A stretch of 64,000 nucleotides of DNA. Source: Euptelea pleiosperma. Lineage: Eukaryota > Streptophyta > Magnoliopsida > Ranunculales > Eupteleaceae. Every line of letters starts with the position of its first letter. Position 1 is the first letter of the stretch. The translations under genes were made by a program, and so were the position numbers. Below, in pieces: positions 22,696 through 33,599 of the stretch. The notes beneath the pieces were generated by a model that was not told the origin of the DNA, did not search any database, and saw only the letters and a list, made by a program, of their open reading frames with translations. The DNA lies in NCBI GenBank assembly GCA_035048495.1, contig CM068547.1:30697913-30761912 (forward strand), given 5' to 3'.

Positions 22696-24677
22696 CACAA
22701 AACATCATCTTCTCCCTCTAGAAAAGGGACTCAAAAAGTTTTTTGGTGATCCTCTCATCTCTTACATGAAATTATGAACTCTTTTTAGTTTTTTTTCATG
22801 AGGATGTAATATTTAAGTACTCTTGTACCAGAGACAATTAGCTCATGAGCTATAGCTTCTAAAGCCAACCATACAGAGCCTTAGATTAAAATTAACAAGA
22901 AGGTATCATCATGTCGAGTGGGATACACATACCAGTTTCAGGGTCATGGATTTCAGGAAGAGCAACTTCTTGCATTTGTATCTGTATCTAGGCATCTTAG
23001 CATCACAACTTTAGTGGAACTTACTCTAATAGATACAAAAGGTTTCTCTTTTAGTTCTTTAAAAGTCATGAGACATGAAACCCTAACAGGATCACACAAT
23101 ATCATCGATCAGACATGAAACCCTAATACTTGCTTGCATCACATACAAGAGTAGTCCAAGGGCGATGGAAGGTTCCATCACCCTTGACAAGGTGGGTTTT
23201 AATTTCTGAAATCGCGATCCCATAGTTAACAAATTAAGAAAGATGGGCTAAAGAAACTGCACTAAATCATCAAGATGTACCACATGAAAAGTAAAAATTT
23301 CATCACATTGCATTAAAATTGCACATTAGAGGTATATAGCAAACCATCTTTACCTGTATGAAACTTCTACTTAGGCATTTCTATTTAAAGGACATAATAA
23401 AACAAATGGCATCAATCATTAGAGGCAAAATACAACGGTACCTTCGCTTTCATTGAGCGGGCGCGCACGCGCACGCACACAACACGCAGACATATCCCTG
23501 CCAAGAATTCTTGAAAATTTGCAAGATAGCATATGTAAAAGAATGCAAAAACTTACATCTGTATGAAATAAGTAAATGAGCATCCATTATGTCAAATTAC
23601 ATAATACTTGCTTGCATCACATATATACAAGTAGTCTAGTAGCATAGCAAACAAGCAACAAAAGCTCTACTGGTGGCCAGTCAATATTTTTTGATGTGCA
23701 CTGTTATTACAATCTTAGCCATGTTGTGATAATGATTTTGATGTGCACTTGTTATTACAAGCTGCAATCTTAGCCATTTGATGCATGGAAATGTCTACCT
23801 AGTTATTTTAGGTCAATGGCCAATCAAATATTATTTGGAATCCAAGACACTTAAGAAGTATAGTGCCTCTAATAAAAAAAAGAGTAGAGAATGAAGGGGC
23901 ACCATGGATAGTGATGGAGGGCAAGGTTCATTCAGGTGATCTGATCAATGATCAATCTTAGGCGGCCCACCATATGATTTTACTTTTGGAAAAACAAGGG
24001 AAGGACCCGTGTTATTAATTCTCTTGCCAAAATCGTCTCCTTGTGAAAAGTATAAACGAGCACTTCAAGGTTGCAGCATGTACCTTCCAATTGAACCAAG
24101 GGATCAACCAAATAGTGAAAAGCTTAAGATATGTAGTGGTGCTAGCTAACATCATCATGAGATAGGCAATTGTACAAGTTGGTTCTAGTTGCCAGCCACT
24201 TAGTCACATCTCAATTGTATTAATCAGACAATCTTAACCATTAGCCCAATTGTACTGATCAAACAATCCTGACCATTAGATGCATAGAAATGTCTACACA
24301 ATTCTTTTTGGCCATCCAAGTTTTAGCTCTAGATATAATGTTCTCCAATTATAAAAAGTCAGGGGTTAGGTACAATGTTTGCCCAACTACTTGCATCCCA
24401 CTACAAAAATGGGATTTAAGAATCATAAACATTACACGAATCAAAACAACTAGAGTCAAGATACATACTCATCACTAAACATTACCCATAACTAAAATAC
24501 TCCTATGCTCAGCGCTGACAACCATCGTTGGATTCTTGAAATCCACGGCCGATCACAGGAACACCAAGAAGGGTCAGAAAAAGGGGGTATACCCTAAGCC
24601 CAACCCATAAATAAAATACAACACAGTGAATTGTCTTAATGTCACATGCAGTGATACAAGCACAAATAAGATCAACA
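22696..24677. other. Intergenic, no gene supported
   Basis: This is AT-rich sequence. It has a short alternating CG/CA run at 23459-23486, a repeated phrase TACTTGCTTGCATCACATA (23127 and 23607) and a duplicated phrase around TTAGCCATT at 23710-23780. At 24500-24605 there is a half copy of the element at 32790-32985 (GCTGACAACCATCG, AGAAGGGTCAGAAAAAG). No coding signal. Confidence 0.4.
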
Positions 24678-24845
24678 TCTATATAACAAAACACAATGGC
24701 TGTCTCCCCATTTATACCCCTGTTATAGGCTTCAATAAAGAAGGGCCGAGATCTTATCCTCCAACTGGACGGGGATCTCAGCCACTCACACCCAATTTTG
24801 GCAAAAGCATTCCGGGGAGTGCCATGGGCACGGGCCACCCACTAG
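24678..24845 (+). mobile_element. Mini-Helitron, copy 1
   Basis: It begins TCTATATAACAAAAC after an A and ends CCACCCACTAG before a T. A short stem GTGCC/GGCAC lies just upstream of the end. Those are Helitron hallmarks: 5' TC, 3' hairpin then CTAG, insertion between A and T, no target duplication. The 168-bp element has no coding capacity. Other copies: 30234-30406, 30407-30565, 60622-60790 and, inverted, 60999-61156. Confidence 0.82.
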
Positions 24846-25680
24846 TCTTTTACATATAACAGAAGGACGATATGATGGGTTATTAGAAAAAAATATGCCG
24901 TTAATAAGATCATCAAATATTTTTTTGTCTCTCCTAATAGATAATCCAATCATCAAAATAGAGAACTTCCAGAATATAGGTTCATGCTCGACTCACTCAT
25001 CCTATCCACGTACCCATATACAACATCACCTAAGAGTTGGGATATTCTTGCAAGTCCACGCGCGGGGCGGGTAAGTGTTCAATAAGAGAAGCATCACCTT
25101 AACCCAATTGAATTAACATATCAAACTTGACTTTTTGGGTGAAATCGTCATGCTCGAAGACGGATTATGTTCGTCATTTTACTCCAACAAAACACGACAG
25201 TGAATGTCCGTTGTTTACTAAAATGACAGACCAACTCCGTTGTTTTGTGCAAAAATAAATTGACTGTCCTTCGTGTATTAACAATAGACTTCGTCCATTG
25301 TTTCTCTCAACGAAAATGATGATTTTCATTTCCGATCGACGGTCAAAAAACCTCCGATCATGGTCAAAAAATAACGGACATTATGACCTACCAATTCTGT
25401 CCTTTTGGAAAAAAAACAACAGACTTGGTCCGTTGTTTTTTTGCCTTTTTGTGTAGGTTATTAACTTTTATTCTGTTGGGTAGATAAGGGTTATTAACAA
25501 TCGGTATATTAGGGACCGTTATAACACCATTGTTTAAAAAATGTCCGTTATCACGAAAATAACAGTATAAACAGCCATTATAATGACACACCTCAACCCC
25601 ATTAGGTTATATTAGTAATACTACCCAAACTGAAAAAAAGGACTTTAACGTTCCGTTATTTTTGATAAAAAAAGAAAGGG
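24846..25680. other. Intergenic with degenerate motif arrays
   Basis: 25140-25440 contains repeated TCCGTTGTTTT and its complement around AT-rich sequence, resembling the other short-motif elements of the window. At 25505-25660 there is a TAACGG-type fragment (CCGTTATCACGAAAATAACAG). No gene is seen. Confidence 0.45.
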
Positions 25681-26513
25681 AATTTTTGACATACCCCCCC
25701 ATGTTATTTTTAAAATTTGACATGCCCCCCATGATTTGAAAAAGCTGACATACCCCTCTATAACTCGGTCCACTATCATTTGACCAGTGTTGACCTGAGT
25801 TGACTATCGAATGTTGTATTGAATGACAAAAACGCCCTTGTCTTCAACTTTGGAACAAGGGTTTGGGCCAAAACCCAAACCCCAAATCAAAAGGCTGTGG
25901 TGGACAACCCGCCAAGACTCCAATGGGTTGGCAGCCCATCACCGACAACCAACCCACCGGAGTCCCGCGGCTGGTCGATCACTACTCCGGCAACAATTTA
26001 AAATTCAAAAAAAAAAAAAAAAAAACATAAAGCACACAATTTTATTTTTAAAAATTTCATTAACAAAAATGAAAAACAAGAAGAAGAGCAATTAGATTTT
26101 AAACTTTTGAGACATGGATTTTGAAAAGATGGGTTCTCTCGATTTTAAAATGAAATCACATTCTCTTGTGTTTTATCTATTTTTATAGGATTTTTTCAAT
26201 CTTTGTTTAATTCATAAAATAAAAAACAAAGAAAAAATCTCAGGTTTACTAACATGGATTTTCATTTTTATTTTTTATCTCCTCTTTTCATGTTTGATTT
26301 AGGGTTTGAGTTGGCCCAAACCCAAACCCTTGTTATAAGGTTGAAGACCAGGGCACTTTCGTCCCTCAATAAAATATTTGGTAGTCAACTCAGGTCATCA
26401 TTGGATAAATGACAGTGGACCGAGTCATAGAGGGGTACGTATGTCAACTTTTTCAAATCATGGGGGCATGTCAAATTAATTTTAAAAATAAGATGGGGGT
26501 ATGTCAAAAATTT
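25681..26513. mobile_element. Long-inverted-repeat DNA element (MULE or foldback type)
   Basis: About 200 bp at the left (starting TTTTTGACATACCCC, with TTTGACATGCCCCCCATGAT and GGTCCACTATCATTTG further in) recur inverted at the right (ATCATGGGGGCATGTCAAA, GGGGGTATGTCAAAAATTTT). The 400-bp centre is A-rich and non-coding. Long inverted arms without a transposase fit a non-autonomous Mutator-like or foldback element; a 9-bp target duplication was not established. Confidence 0.7.
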
Positions 26514-26999
26514 TAATTAGTACATTTTTTAGGACTGTTCATCATAGTTTTGACTGTTAGAAAACAAAGTGATTGATCAGAAGACCATGATAAATGAATC
26601 GGGTCTGTTTAGGGGACATGGGATCTCCTGGTTGAGAGCCATTAACTATAGATATTGGACAATATCGGTGCACCGAATGCCCAACTTGTGCAAGACTGCA
26701 AGTACGATGAAGGAAGGTAGTCGTCTTGTCTTGGTACCCAAAAGGAACATTATATTTTTCGCAAAAAAAAAAAAAAAAAAAAAGGAAAAAAGGGAAAAGA
26801 CAACACTTTACCGTCTTTGATTGGGCAGAGGCCCACCATTTGTTGGCCATATAAGAAGATCTCTGACGTTAGAAAATTACGGAGTTGCATTCAATGAGGA
26901 ATCTCTCTTCAAAAACAAGGCATTCCTCTTAAATATGTTTACTTCTTTTTCGAAGTTTATCCATTTTAATAATGGGTCGTGATTATACCTGAGATCTTT

Positions 27000-27365
27000 T
27001 CAAATGCGGAAGAGGCATTTTTTGTAGTCTCAGCTGCCATCTGGGCTCACTGACCGCATGGATGTTTAGCCCACTCCTTAATACACATTCATACAAAACA
27101 TCAGCCTGTTTGATGATTTCTAGCCATTGATTTTAGTACTAAAATACTGGTTGCATTCAACGGCTATAAGAACGCCATAAAAAAATGCTAAAAAGTGCTA
27201 AAATCCAATGGCTATAGATTACCAATTAAGATGATTTTTGGTGTGTATATCCACCAAGGGGCAGGATAAACATCCATGCGGTCAGTGGGCCCAGATGACA
27301 TTGGTGAGTAACAAAAATCGTACTTCTGCATTTGAAACAGTTTCAGGCATACCTTGTTACATCTT
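27000..27365. repeat. Foldback MITE, family B
   Basis: Inverted ends (ATACCTGAGATCTTTTCAAATG and CATTTGAAACAGTTTCAGGC...) flank arms carrying GCTGCCATCTGGGCTCACTGA and its inverse. A close copy lies at 37270-37680, where the outermost end reads GATGTAACAAGGTATACCTG. Confidence 0.6.
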
Positions 27366-27942
27366 TTTTTCCTTTAATTATTTAAATAACTCTTCCAATT
27401 GACTTGTAAGTCATGGAATAAACTCAATTCAGCGGACTTTCATCAAGTTGAGTTATATTTTCGAGGGCTTACCAGGCAAATGATAGCATATCACTTGAAG
27501 ACGATATTGTATTACTATTGTTCCAAAGTTCAGACTGTTGGATGACTTTTAGGATTTGGGGTTTAAGGTTTAGGGTTTAAGATTTGTGTGGTGCGAATCC
27601 TGAAAACGATTATTGGAACAATACCGACTATAATATTGACGTCTTGTTGACTATGTAATCCTTAGATGGAGACTTTTTTATCGCACTGAAAGAGAAAGGT
27701 GAATATTAGTGCACCAACTACTACGTACACACGTAAATTACTATAAAGAAGAGAGTAATATTTCAATTCATGCAAATAAGCAACCCTAATAGTACACATA
27801 ACTACTACAACGCATCGTCTTATGTAAGACACCTTTTGTTAAGCTCTTATTCATAGCAAACCGTTCAGCCTTTTCTCTAAGCCAAATCAAACTTATTAGT
27901 ACTAATGGTAAGAAGAGATCCTTCTTCCACAATGAGAATTCC

Positions 27943-28860
27943 TCATGGGGAGTAGCCACCATGGCCTCCTCCTGCACCACTGCCGCCGCCACCGCCGTAC
28001 CCGCCTCCATGTTCGCCTCCAGCTCCATATCCAACTCCACCTCCAGAGCCGCTGCCACTACCATAGCCAGCTCCATGTTCACCTCCAGCACCATAGCCAG
28101 CACCACCACCACTACCACCGCCACCTCCAGCACCACCAGCACCACCACCAGCACCTCCACCGGCGCCTCCACCACTACCATACCCACTTCCGTGCTCTCC
28201 TCCTGCACCATAGCCAGCACCACCGCCACCGCCGCTACCGCCACCACCGCCGGAACCACCACCATGTGCACCTCCAGCACCATAGCCAGCACCACCTCCT
28301 TCTCCTGAACCACTGCCATATCCACCACCATGCTCTCCACCAGCACCGTAGCCAGCACCACCGCCACCACCGCTACCGCCACCACCACCAGAGCCACCAC
28401 CATGCTCGCCTCCAGCGCCATAACCAGCACCACCGCCGCTACCACTTCCACTGCCGTAGCCGCTACCATGCTCTCCTCCAGCACCATAACCAGCACCACC
28501 ACCACTACCACCACCTCCACCACTACCACCACCATGTTCTCCACCAGCTCCATAGCCTGCACCAGCACCGCTACCTTCACCGCTTCCATAGCCAACTCCA
28601 TGTTCCCCTACTGGACCCCCATAGCCAGCAACCTTATTTTCACCTCCAACTCCATAACCACCACCACCTCCAGAGCCTCCACCACCCCCATAGCCTCCTG
28701 CAACACCTCCACCATACCCAGAACCACCTCCACTTCCGTACCCTGAGCCACCACCATAAGTAGCTCCACCCTCGTGAGCAAGGAGAGCTCTAGTAGCTGA
28801 ACATATGCCTAAGCCCAATAACACAAAGAAAACAATACTAACAACTCTGTGAATAGCCAT
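27943..28860 (-). CDS. Secreted glycine-rich protein (cell-wall structural GRP type), copy 2
   Basis: Single exon, 305 residues from the ATG at 28860. An upstream in-frame ATG at 28905 would add 15 residues in front of the signal peptide; I reject it because copy 1 begins at the equivalent MAIHRV/MATHRV position and because the TATA box lies only 12-19 bp above it. Residues 1-25 are the signal peptide (VVSIVFFVLLGLGICSATRA), then glycine-rich repeats with core GAGYGAGGEHG, ending GGHGGYSP. Compared with copy 1 the repeat number and order differ, with a longer GGGAGGGAGG tract and more SGGGGGSGGG spacers, as expected for unequal exchange within the array. Likely role: extracellular structural protein. 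Confidence 0.92.
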   Translation of the reverse strand: MAIHRVVSIVFFVLLGLGICSATRALLAHEGGATYGGGSGYGSGGGSGYGGGVAGGYGGGGGSGGGGGYGVGGENKVAGYGGPVGEHGVGYGSGEGSGAGAGYGAGGEHGGGSGGGGGSGGGAGYGAGGEHGSGYGSGSGSGGGAGYGAGGEHGGGSGGGGGSGGGGGAGYGAGGEHGGGYGSGSGEGGGAGYGAGGAHGGGSGGGGGSGGGGGAGYGAGGEHGSGYGSGGGAGGGAGGGAGGAGGGGGSGGGAGYGAGGEHGAGYGSGSGSGGGVGYGAGGEHGGGYGGGGGSGAGGGHGGYSP

Positions 28861-28916
28861 GGGAATAAGATGTACAAGTCCCACAACCATGGGATATGAA
28901 AGCAAGGGAGAGTGGG

Positions 28917-28924
28917 TATTTATA
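28917..28924 (-). promoter_or_regulatory. TATA box of GRP copy 2
   Basis: The minus strand reads CCTATAAATACCC, as in copy 1. It lies 57 bp upstream of the chosen start codon. Promoter similarity to copy 1 continues upstream past AACGCGTTATTTGCT, GAGGCACATGCCTAGAGAAG and GTGTGCTTTTGCTGTCGTCC. Confidence 0.75.
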
Positions 28925-29361
28925 GGGATTGGAAGGTGAGGTCCAAAAACGCGTTATTTGCTTAGGGAGTGATTGAGGCACATGCCTAGAGAAGATGTGC
29001 GTCCGTCCCAAAGTGTGGCCCAATACACCAACACACACATACACTCACACTAGTGTGCTTTTGCTGTCGTCCATATCATATCTTATACATTTATTTTTAT
29101 TTTTTAAGGTAAAGTTTTTATCAACCTAATTACTTTACCTTATTCTATGTTCACACGAGATATATATATATTGAGATGGTCGTCACTTAGCAATCTCTAT
29201 TAACTTAATCATTTGGGCCTTCTTTAATAGCTTTCTATAGGCTTTTTGCCTTCTCTTCATCATGTTGATCGAGCCACTTCTACGAGCTTGAGCGGTAGTA
29301 CGTTTTACATTAATTTGCTCTTTCGTTCTAAACAAATCCATGGCTTTTTCGTGGTTTAATG

Positions 29362-29923
29362 CATGGTTTAAAAAATGGCCGTTATGACGGATTTGGACCT
29401 ACCCCGTTACGTTATGTACCGTTTTAATGCTCAGAAAAGGACGGTCGTTATTTTCCGTTACTCTTTCGTTCTACACAAATCCATGGCGCTTTTTCGTGGT
29501 ATAAAAAATGGCCGTTATAACGGATTTGGACCTACCCCATTACGTTATGTACCATTTTAACGCTCAGAAAACGATTGTCGTTATTTTTGGTTACTCTTTC
29601 GTTCTACACAAATCCATGGCTATTTCGTGGTTTAATGCATGGTTGAAAAAATGGCCGTTATAACGGATTTGGACCTACCCCATTACATTATGTACTGTTT
29701 TAACGCTCAGAAAATGATGGTCGTTGTTTTCCGTTACTGTTATTTTCTGAGAAAATTTGTGAAAAAAGACTATTATTTCTGTTATTTTTTATTGTAAAAT
29801 TTAGCACCATTTTTTTTCTGTTATTTTCCATTTTTGTCCCTGAGCATTACAATTCGTTATAACGGGAAAAATGAGTAACGCCCCTAATCCATTATACCGT
29901 ATAACGGCCCCTTTTAAACCTTG
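29362..29923. repeat. hAT-like element with TAACGG array, partly triplicated, upstream of GRP copy 2
   Basis: An 8-bp target duplication GTTTAATG (29354-29361 and 29924-29931) flanks CATGGTTTAAAAAATGGCC and ...CCCTTTTAAACCTTG. A block of about 135-140 bp comprising left flank (CTCTTTCGTTCTA...ATCCATGG) plus element start is present three times in tandem, at about 29319, 29461 and 29594. The flank is part of the repeat, so the triplication followed insertion. Confidence 0.78.
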
Positions 29924-30233
29924 GTTTAATGCTTAACAAAATGGCCATATATACTTCCTATATCGAGGTTCAAGCTTGTGGCAGAATCAGAAATTGCAAG
30001 GTGTGTAGTGTCACTAATTAAGTAACAGTAATTGCATTTATTCTGTAATTATCTACTTCAAAAGTTGTTGGCCGGCATGGAAATTAGATATGTTTCTTTT
30101 TCATGATTGGTCTTTCCATGATGATCATTATTATAAAAAATCAATCAAGTTCAACATTCCTAACCATATAAAAATTTGACCTAAAATAACAATTTAATTG
30201 GATGGTCTGGATTTTGCAAATTCATGTCAATTA

Positions 30234-30406
30234 TCTATATAACAAAATAGGGAAGTTGTCTCCCCCTCTTATACCCCCTCTTATATGTTTCAACAAAGAA
30301 GGGCCAAGATCTTATCTCCAAAATAGATAGTGGATCTCAACCACTCAAACCCGATTTTGGCAAATGCTTTGTAAGAGAGTTGCGGAGGGCACGGGCCACC
30401 CACTAG
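30234..30406 (+). mobile_element. Mini-Helitron, copy 2 (first of a tandem pair)
   Basis: It starts TCTATATAACAAAATAGGG after A and ends GGGCCACCCACTAG. The next base begins copy 3 directly. 173 bp, non-coding. Confidence 0.82.
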
Positions 30407-30565
30407 TCTATATAACAAAACAGGGAAATTGTCTCGCCTCTTATCCGGCTTCATAAAGGATGGCCGAGATCTTATCCCTCAACTGGACGGTGGATCTCAG
30501 ACACTCACACTCGATTTTGACAAACGCTGTGTCGGAGTATGCCGTGGGCGCGGGCCACCCACTAG
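30407..30565 (+). mobile_element. Mini-Helitron, copy 3 (second of a tandem pair)
   Basis: It starts TCTATATAACAAAACAGGG immediately after the CTAG of copy 2 and ends GGGCCACCCACTAG followed by T. 159 bp. The head-to-tail pair has one A before it and one T after it. Confidence 0.82.
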
Positions 30566-30869
30566 TTCATAATGTTATTAGGAATGTTGAAATGGACTAT
30601 TTTTTTATGAGGGTAGTAATAATTTTTATCGAAAACATGCGCTCCACACGATCATTTTTCGCTAGTGCATGAACTAGATCAATTTTCATTGAGACCAAAG
30701 ATCTTGAGCGACCAATCCGGCAGAACAACTCAACCATTGGATGGCGTCGGAATTCCCGAGGTCCAATTATTTGTACGCTAGGGTGGTCAGCATCACAGCT
30801 CTTTTCATTAACCTAATCATTTAATCCTTTTTTATTTGCATAAAGCTTCACTTATATGAACAACCGAAA

Positions 30870-31280
30870 ATTTTTAGATGCAGAGGACTTTGGATGCAGC
30901 CGATGCAGAGGGCTTTAGTGGCCCTACATAGCTCATTTTTTTGGCCCACTAACCACATGGATGTTTAGTCCACCCCTTGGTGGATATACATACCAAAAAC
31001 CAGTCTGATGGGTTTTCACTAGCCATGGATTTTAGCATTTTTTTTGGATTGATATTAGCCGTTGGATTCAAGCATAATTTTTTTTATATTTTTTGGATAC
31101 TTAATCCAACGGCTAAAAATTATCAATCAAGCCGATTTTTGGTATGTATATCCACCAAGGGGTGGACTAAACATCCATGTGGTTAGTGGGCCCAAAGAGA
31201 TGAGCTATGTAGGCCCACTATGGCCCTCTGCATCGACTGCATCCAAAGTCCTCGATCTGCATCTAATATTTTTCCGGTAA
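30870..31280. repeat. Foldback MITE, family B
   Basis: The left arm (GATGCAGAGGAC, TAGCTCATTTTTTTGGCCCAC, CCACCCCTTGGTGGATATAC) recurs inverted at the right (GTATATCCACCAAGGGGTGG, GTGGGCCCAAAGAGATGAGC, CCCTCTGCATC). A small sub-block near the left end is duplicated (GATGCAGAGGACTTTGGATGCAGCCGATGCAGAGGGC). Confidence 0.65.
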
Positions 31281-31795
31281 ACAACCACTACACTGCGAAA
31301 TCGATTTGCCTCGTCACCATCCTCTTATAGTTCCCAAAAGCGTAGTTTGGCTAAACCCCACCATATTATGGTCGTAGTAATCTGCACAATATATTTTATT
31401 TGCCAGTTGATTTACTCGCAATAAAAACATGTGATTAATTCTACTTTCTCATTTAATTAATCTCTAAATGGGCAAATCTAATCCACAACCCTTGGTCCGC
31501 CACGTTGGATGGGAGGACGTACATCTTCATCGGGATGATAGCAACACGTTCCTTAAATTCTTATATGGAAAATTGACAGTGTCCTATGGAGTATTTCCAC
31601 CTAAGCGTGGTCACTCTCTTGTTGGATGATTCTTGAGATTCGCACTACACAAATCTCGAGGAATACCCAAACATGGGGGCCTTATGAGTATTCTGTATTC
31701 AATTCGAATCAGTTTCAAAAATAAGCATAAAAATTTAAAAATAAAGCTGAAATAGAACTAAAATTAAAAATAATATTTTAGATTAAGGCTCTGTA

Positions 31796-31992
31796 TGGTT
31801 GCGCTGAATAAGTTTTTTCTAGAAACAATATTTGCATATAAATGCATGTCATAAAATGTTTTCTATATCATAACTTTCTAACATACAAATACTTTTTCTG
31901 TAAAACTTTTTCTTGATCACCATACATTTACGGCATTTAAAAGCAAAAAAATCAATTCTAGAAAACTTATTCAGGGCAACCATTCAAAGCCT
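31796..31992. repeat. MITE with AGGCTCTGTATGGTTG ends
   Basis: The left end AGGCTCTGTATGGTTGCGCT and the TTATTCAGGGCAACCATTCA...AGCCT right end are inverted copies (GAATAAGTTTTTTCTAGAA / TTCTAGAAAACTTATTC inside). 197 bp, AT-rich centre. Target duplication not clear. Confidence 0.7.
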
Positions 31993-32015
31993 TTCTGAGT
32001 TTTACATCTATATAC

Positions 32016-32237
32016 TAGGACAAATCTAGTCTGAAACCATTTGCAGACTTAAAAGTATGCAAACATTGTATCCACCATTGAATATTCATTGAAAAACTTG
32101 TTTAATTTATAATTTTTTTTTTTTTTGAAAACATTGAAATAACACACTTTTCAATTTCAATGGACATCCAACAATACTGACGATTTTTGCGTGGATACTT
32201 TTAAGTCTGCAAACAGTTGCAGACTAGATTTGTCCTA
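32016..32237. repeat. MITE with TAGGACAAATCTAGTCTG ends
   Basis: TAGGACAAATCTAGTCTG at the left and CAGACTAGATTTGTCCTA at the right are perfect inverted ends. They are followed inward by matching GCAGACTTAAAAGTAT / ATACTTTTAAGTCTGC. 222 bp with a T-rich centre. Confidence 0.75.
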
Positions 32238-32789
32238 TAGACTAGGGCTAATAAGATTAAATTGCTCTTTATTTTAAAAAGTTAATATTTAATTTCATCA
32301 TTGTAATTCTTTATATAAAGCTAGTGTAGAAATCAACCCAAATATTCAATAAAATTAATTTATAATATATTATTCCTATGATTTGTGTATTCTCACTAGA
32401 ACCTAGCTACAAGTTCAAGGTCACTGTACACAAGGCTATCCAATTGAGCAACAGGCTCAACCCCATGTGGACTACTCATTAGGGTATTGTAAGTTGGTGG
32501 TATCCAACCAAGCATTGGAGTAGTTGATAATTTGGAGATATGCATACATAAGCATGTGGATTTTATGGCTTCTCCACCTTCACAATTTTGCTCCCCATTA
32601 CACCTCATCTTTGCATATTAATTGCACATATACTTAAAGAACATAAAAGATAACCCATTTATCTCTCTTATAAATTAAAGGGTAATTTTGTAAACCCCCC
32701 CTTGAAAATTGAAAGTATCTGCATATAGTAATACTAGTTCCTTATACTTTCAAACTTAAGTAAAATATCCCCCTTAATTTAGTTTAATT

Positions 32790-32985
32790 AAGGCTCAGGC
32801 TCCGAGGACCCCCTTTTTCTGACCCCTCTTGGTGTTTGCACGCTCGGCCGTGGATTTCACGAATCCAACAATGGTTGTCAGTGCCCCAAAAAGTGTAAAA
32901 GTGATGCCAGCTCGGTGCTGACAACCATCGCCAATCACACGAGAAGGGTCAGAAAAAAAGGAGGTCCCCTGAGCCCGACCCTTTA
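32790..32985. repeat. Palindromic MITE
   Basis: The left GGCTCAGGCTCCGAGGACCC...TTCTGACCCCTCTTGG is mirrored by the right AGAAGGGTCAGAAAAAAAGG...CCTGAGCCCGACCC. The centre contains GGTTGTCAG / CTGACAACC. A half copy lies at 24500-24605. Confidence 0.6.
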
Positions 32986-33071
32986 ATTAATGACGATTGA
33001 TTCAAGTTAAAACGAACCTGAATCATGCACCATTAGAAATGTATTTGCAATATTGGTCATTTAGTAGATGT

Positions 33072-33498
33072 TATTAGAGTATATATCCGGTTGGATTAGT
33101 ATTAGTATTGTAATAAGTTGTGTGAGGTGCACCATATCGAATTCTATCAAGGTTGTTATTTGTGAATCTAGGCTTTGTTTTTTAGGGGTTTTGTTAGGAA
33201 GTGTAAATGTAGCGGCAAACTAGGTTTATGGAGAGATCAAACACTAGCTATGATGAGGGAGGAACAAGGGAGGCTTTGTTTTTTGGGGGTTTCGTTAGGA
33301 AGTGTAAATGTAGCGGTAGACTAGGTATATGGAGAGATCAAACACTAGCTATGATGAGGGAGAAACGAGTGTTGGATCTGAGTGAGGTCGAAGGACAACT
33401 AGGAAAATATTGTATGAGATACTCCAATAATGATATAGTTCACCTCACACAACTTATTACAATACTAATACTAATCCAACCGGATATATACTCTAATA
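33072..33498. repeat. Foldback element with a perfect 58-bp inverted repeat
   Basis: The arms at 33072-33129 and 33441-33498 are exact reverse complements. They carry GAGTATATATCCGG and ATTACAATACTAATAC. The 310-bp loop contains a direct repeat of about 100 bp (GGCTTTGTTTTTTAGGGG..., repeated at 33271). The open frame at 33228-33599 is an accident of that repeat. Confidence 0.85.
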
Positions 33499-33599
33499 GA
33501 TGCATTGACCTGTACATGATGCATGTCATGTTTAAATGCGAGTCAAATGACGATTGTATATTCTTAAAATGTGAGAAATATAAGGGGATATATTACTAG

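Larger units (their letters stand above)
30090..30640. repeat. Foldback MITE (family D) split by two mini-Helitrons
   Basis: The left arm at 30090-30233 (CAACATTCCTAACCATATAAAAATTTGACC) and right arm at 30566-30640 (TTAGGAATGTTGAAATGGAC) belong to one palindromic element, interrupted by the Helitron pair 30234-30565. Relatives lie at 51200-51600 and 59930-60621. Confidence 0.6.

Noticed and set aside
27550..27585. Telomere-like sequence (GGTTTAGGGTTTAAG)
   Set aside because: Only about two degenerate units; too short to be an interstitial telomere tract.
33228..33599. A 123-residue protein gene
   Set aside because: The frame spans a direct repeat and one arm of a perfect inverted repeat; no domain is recognisable.
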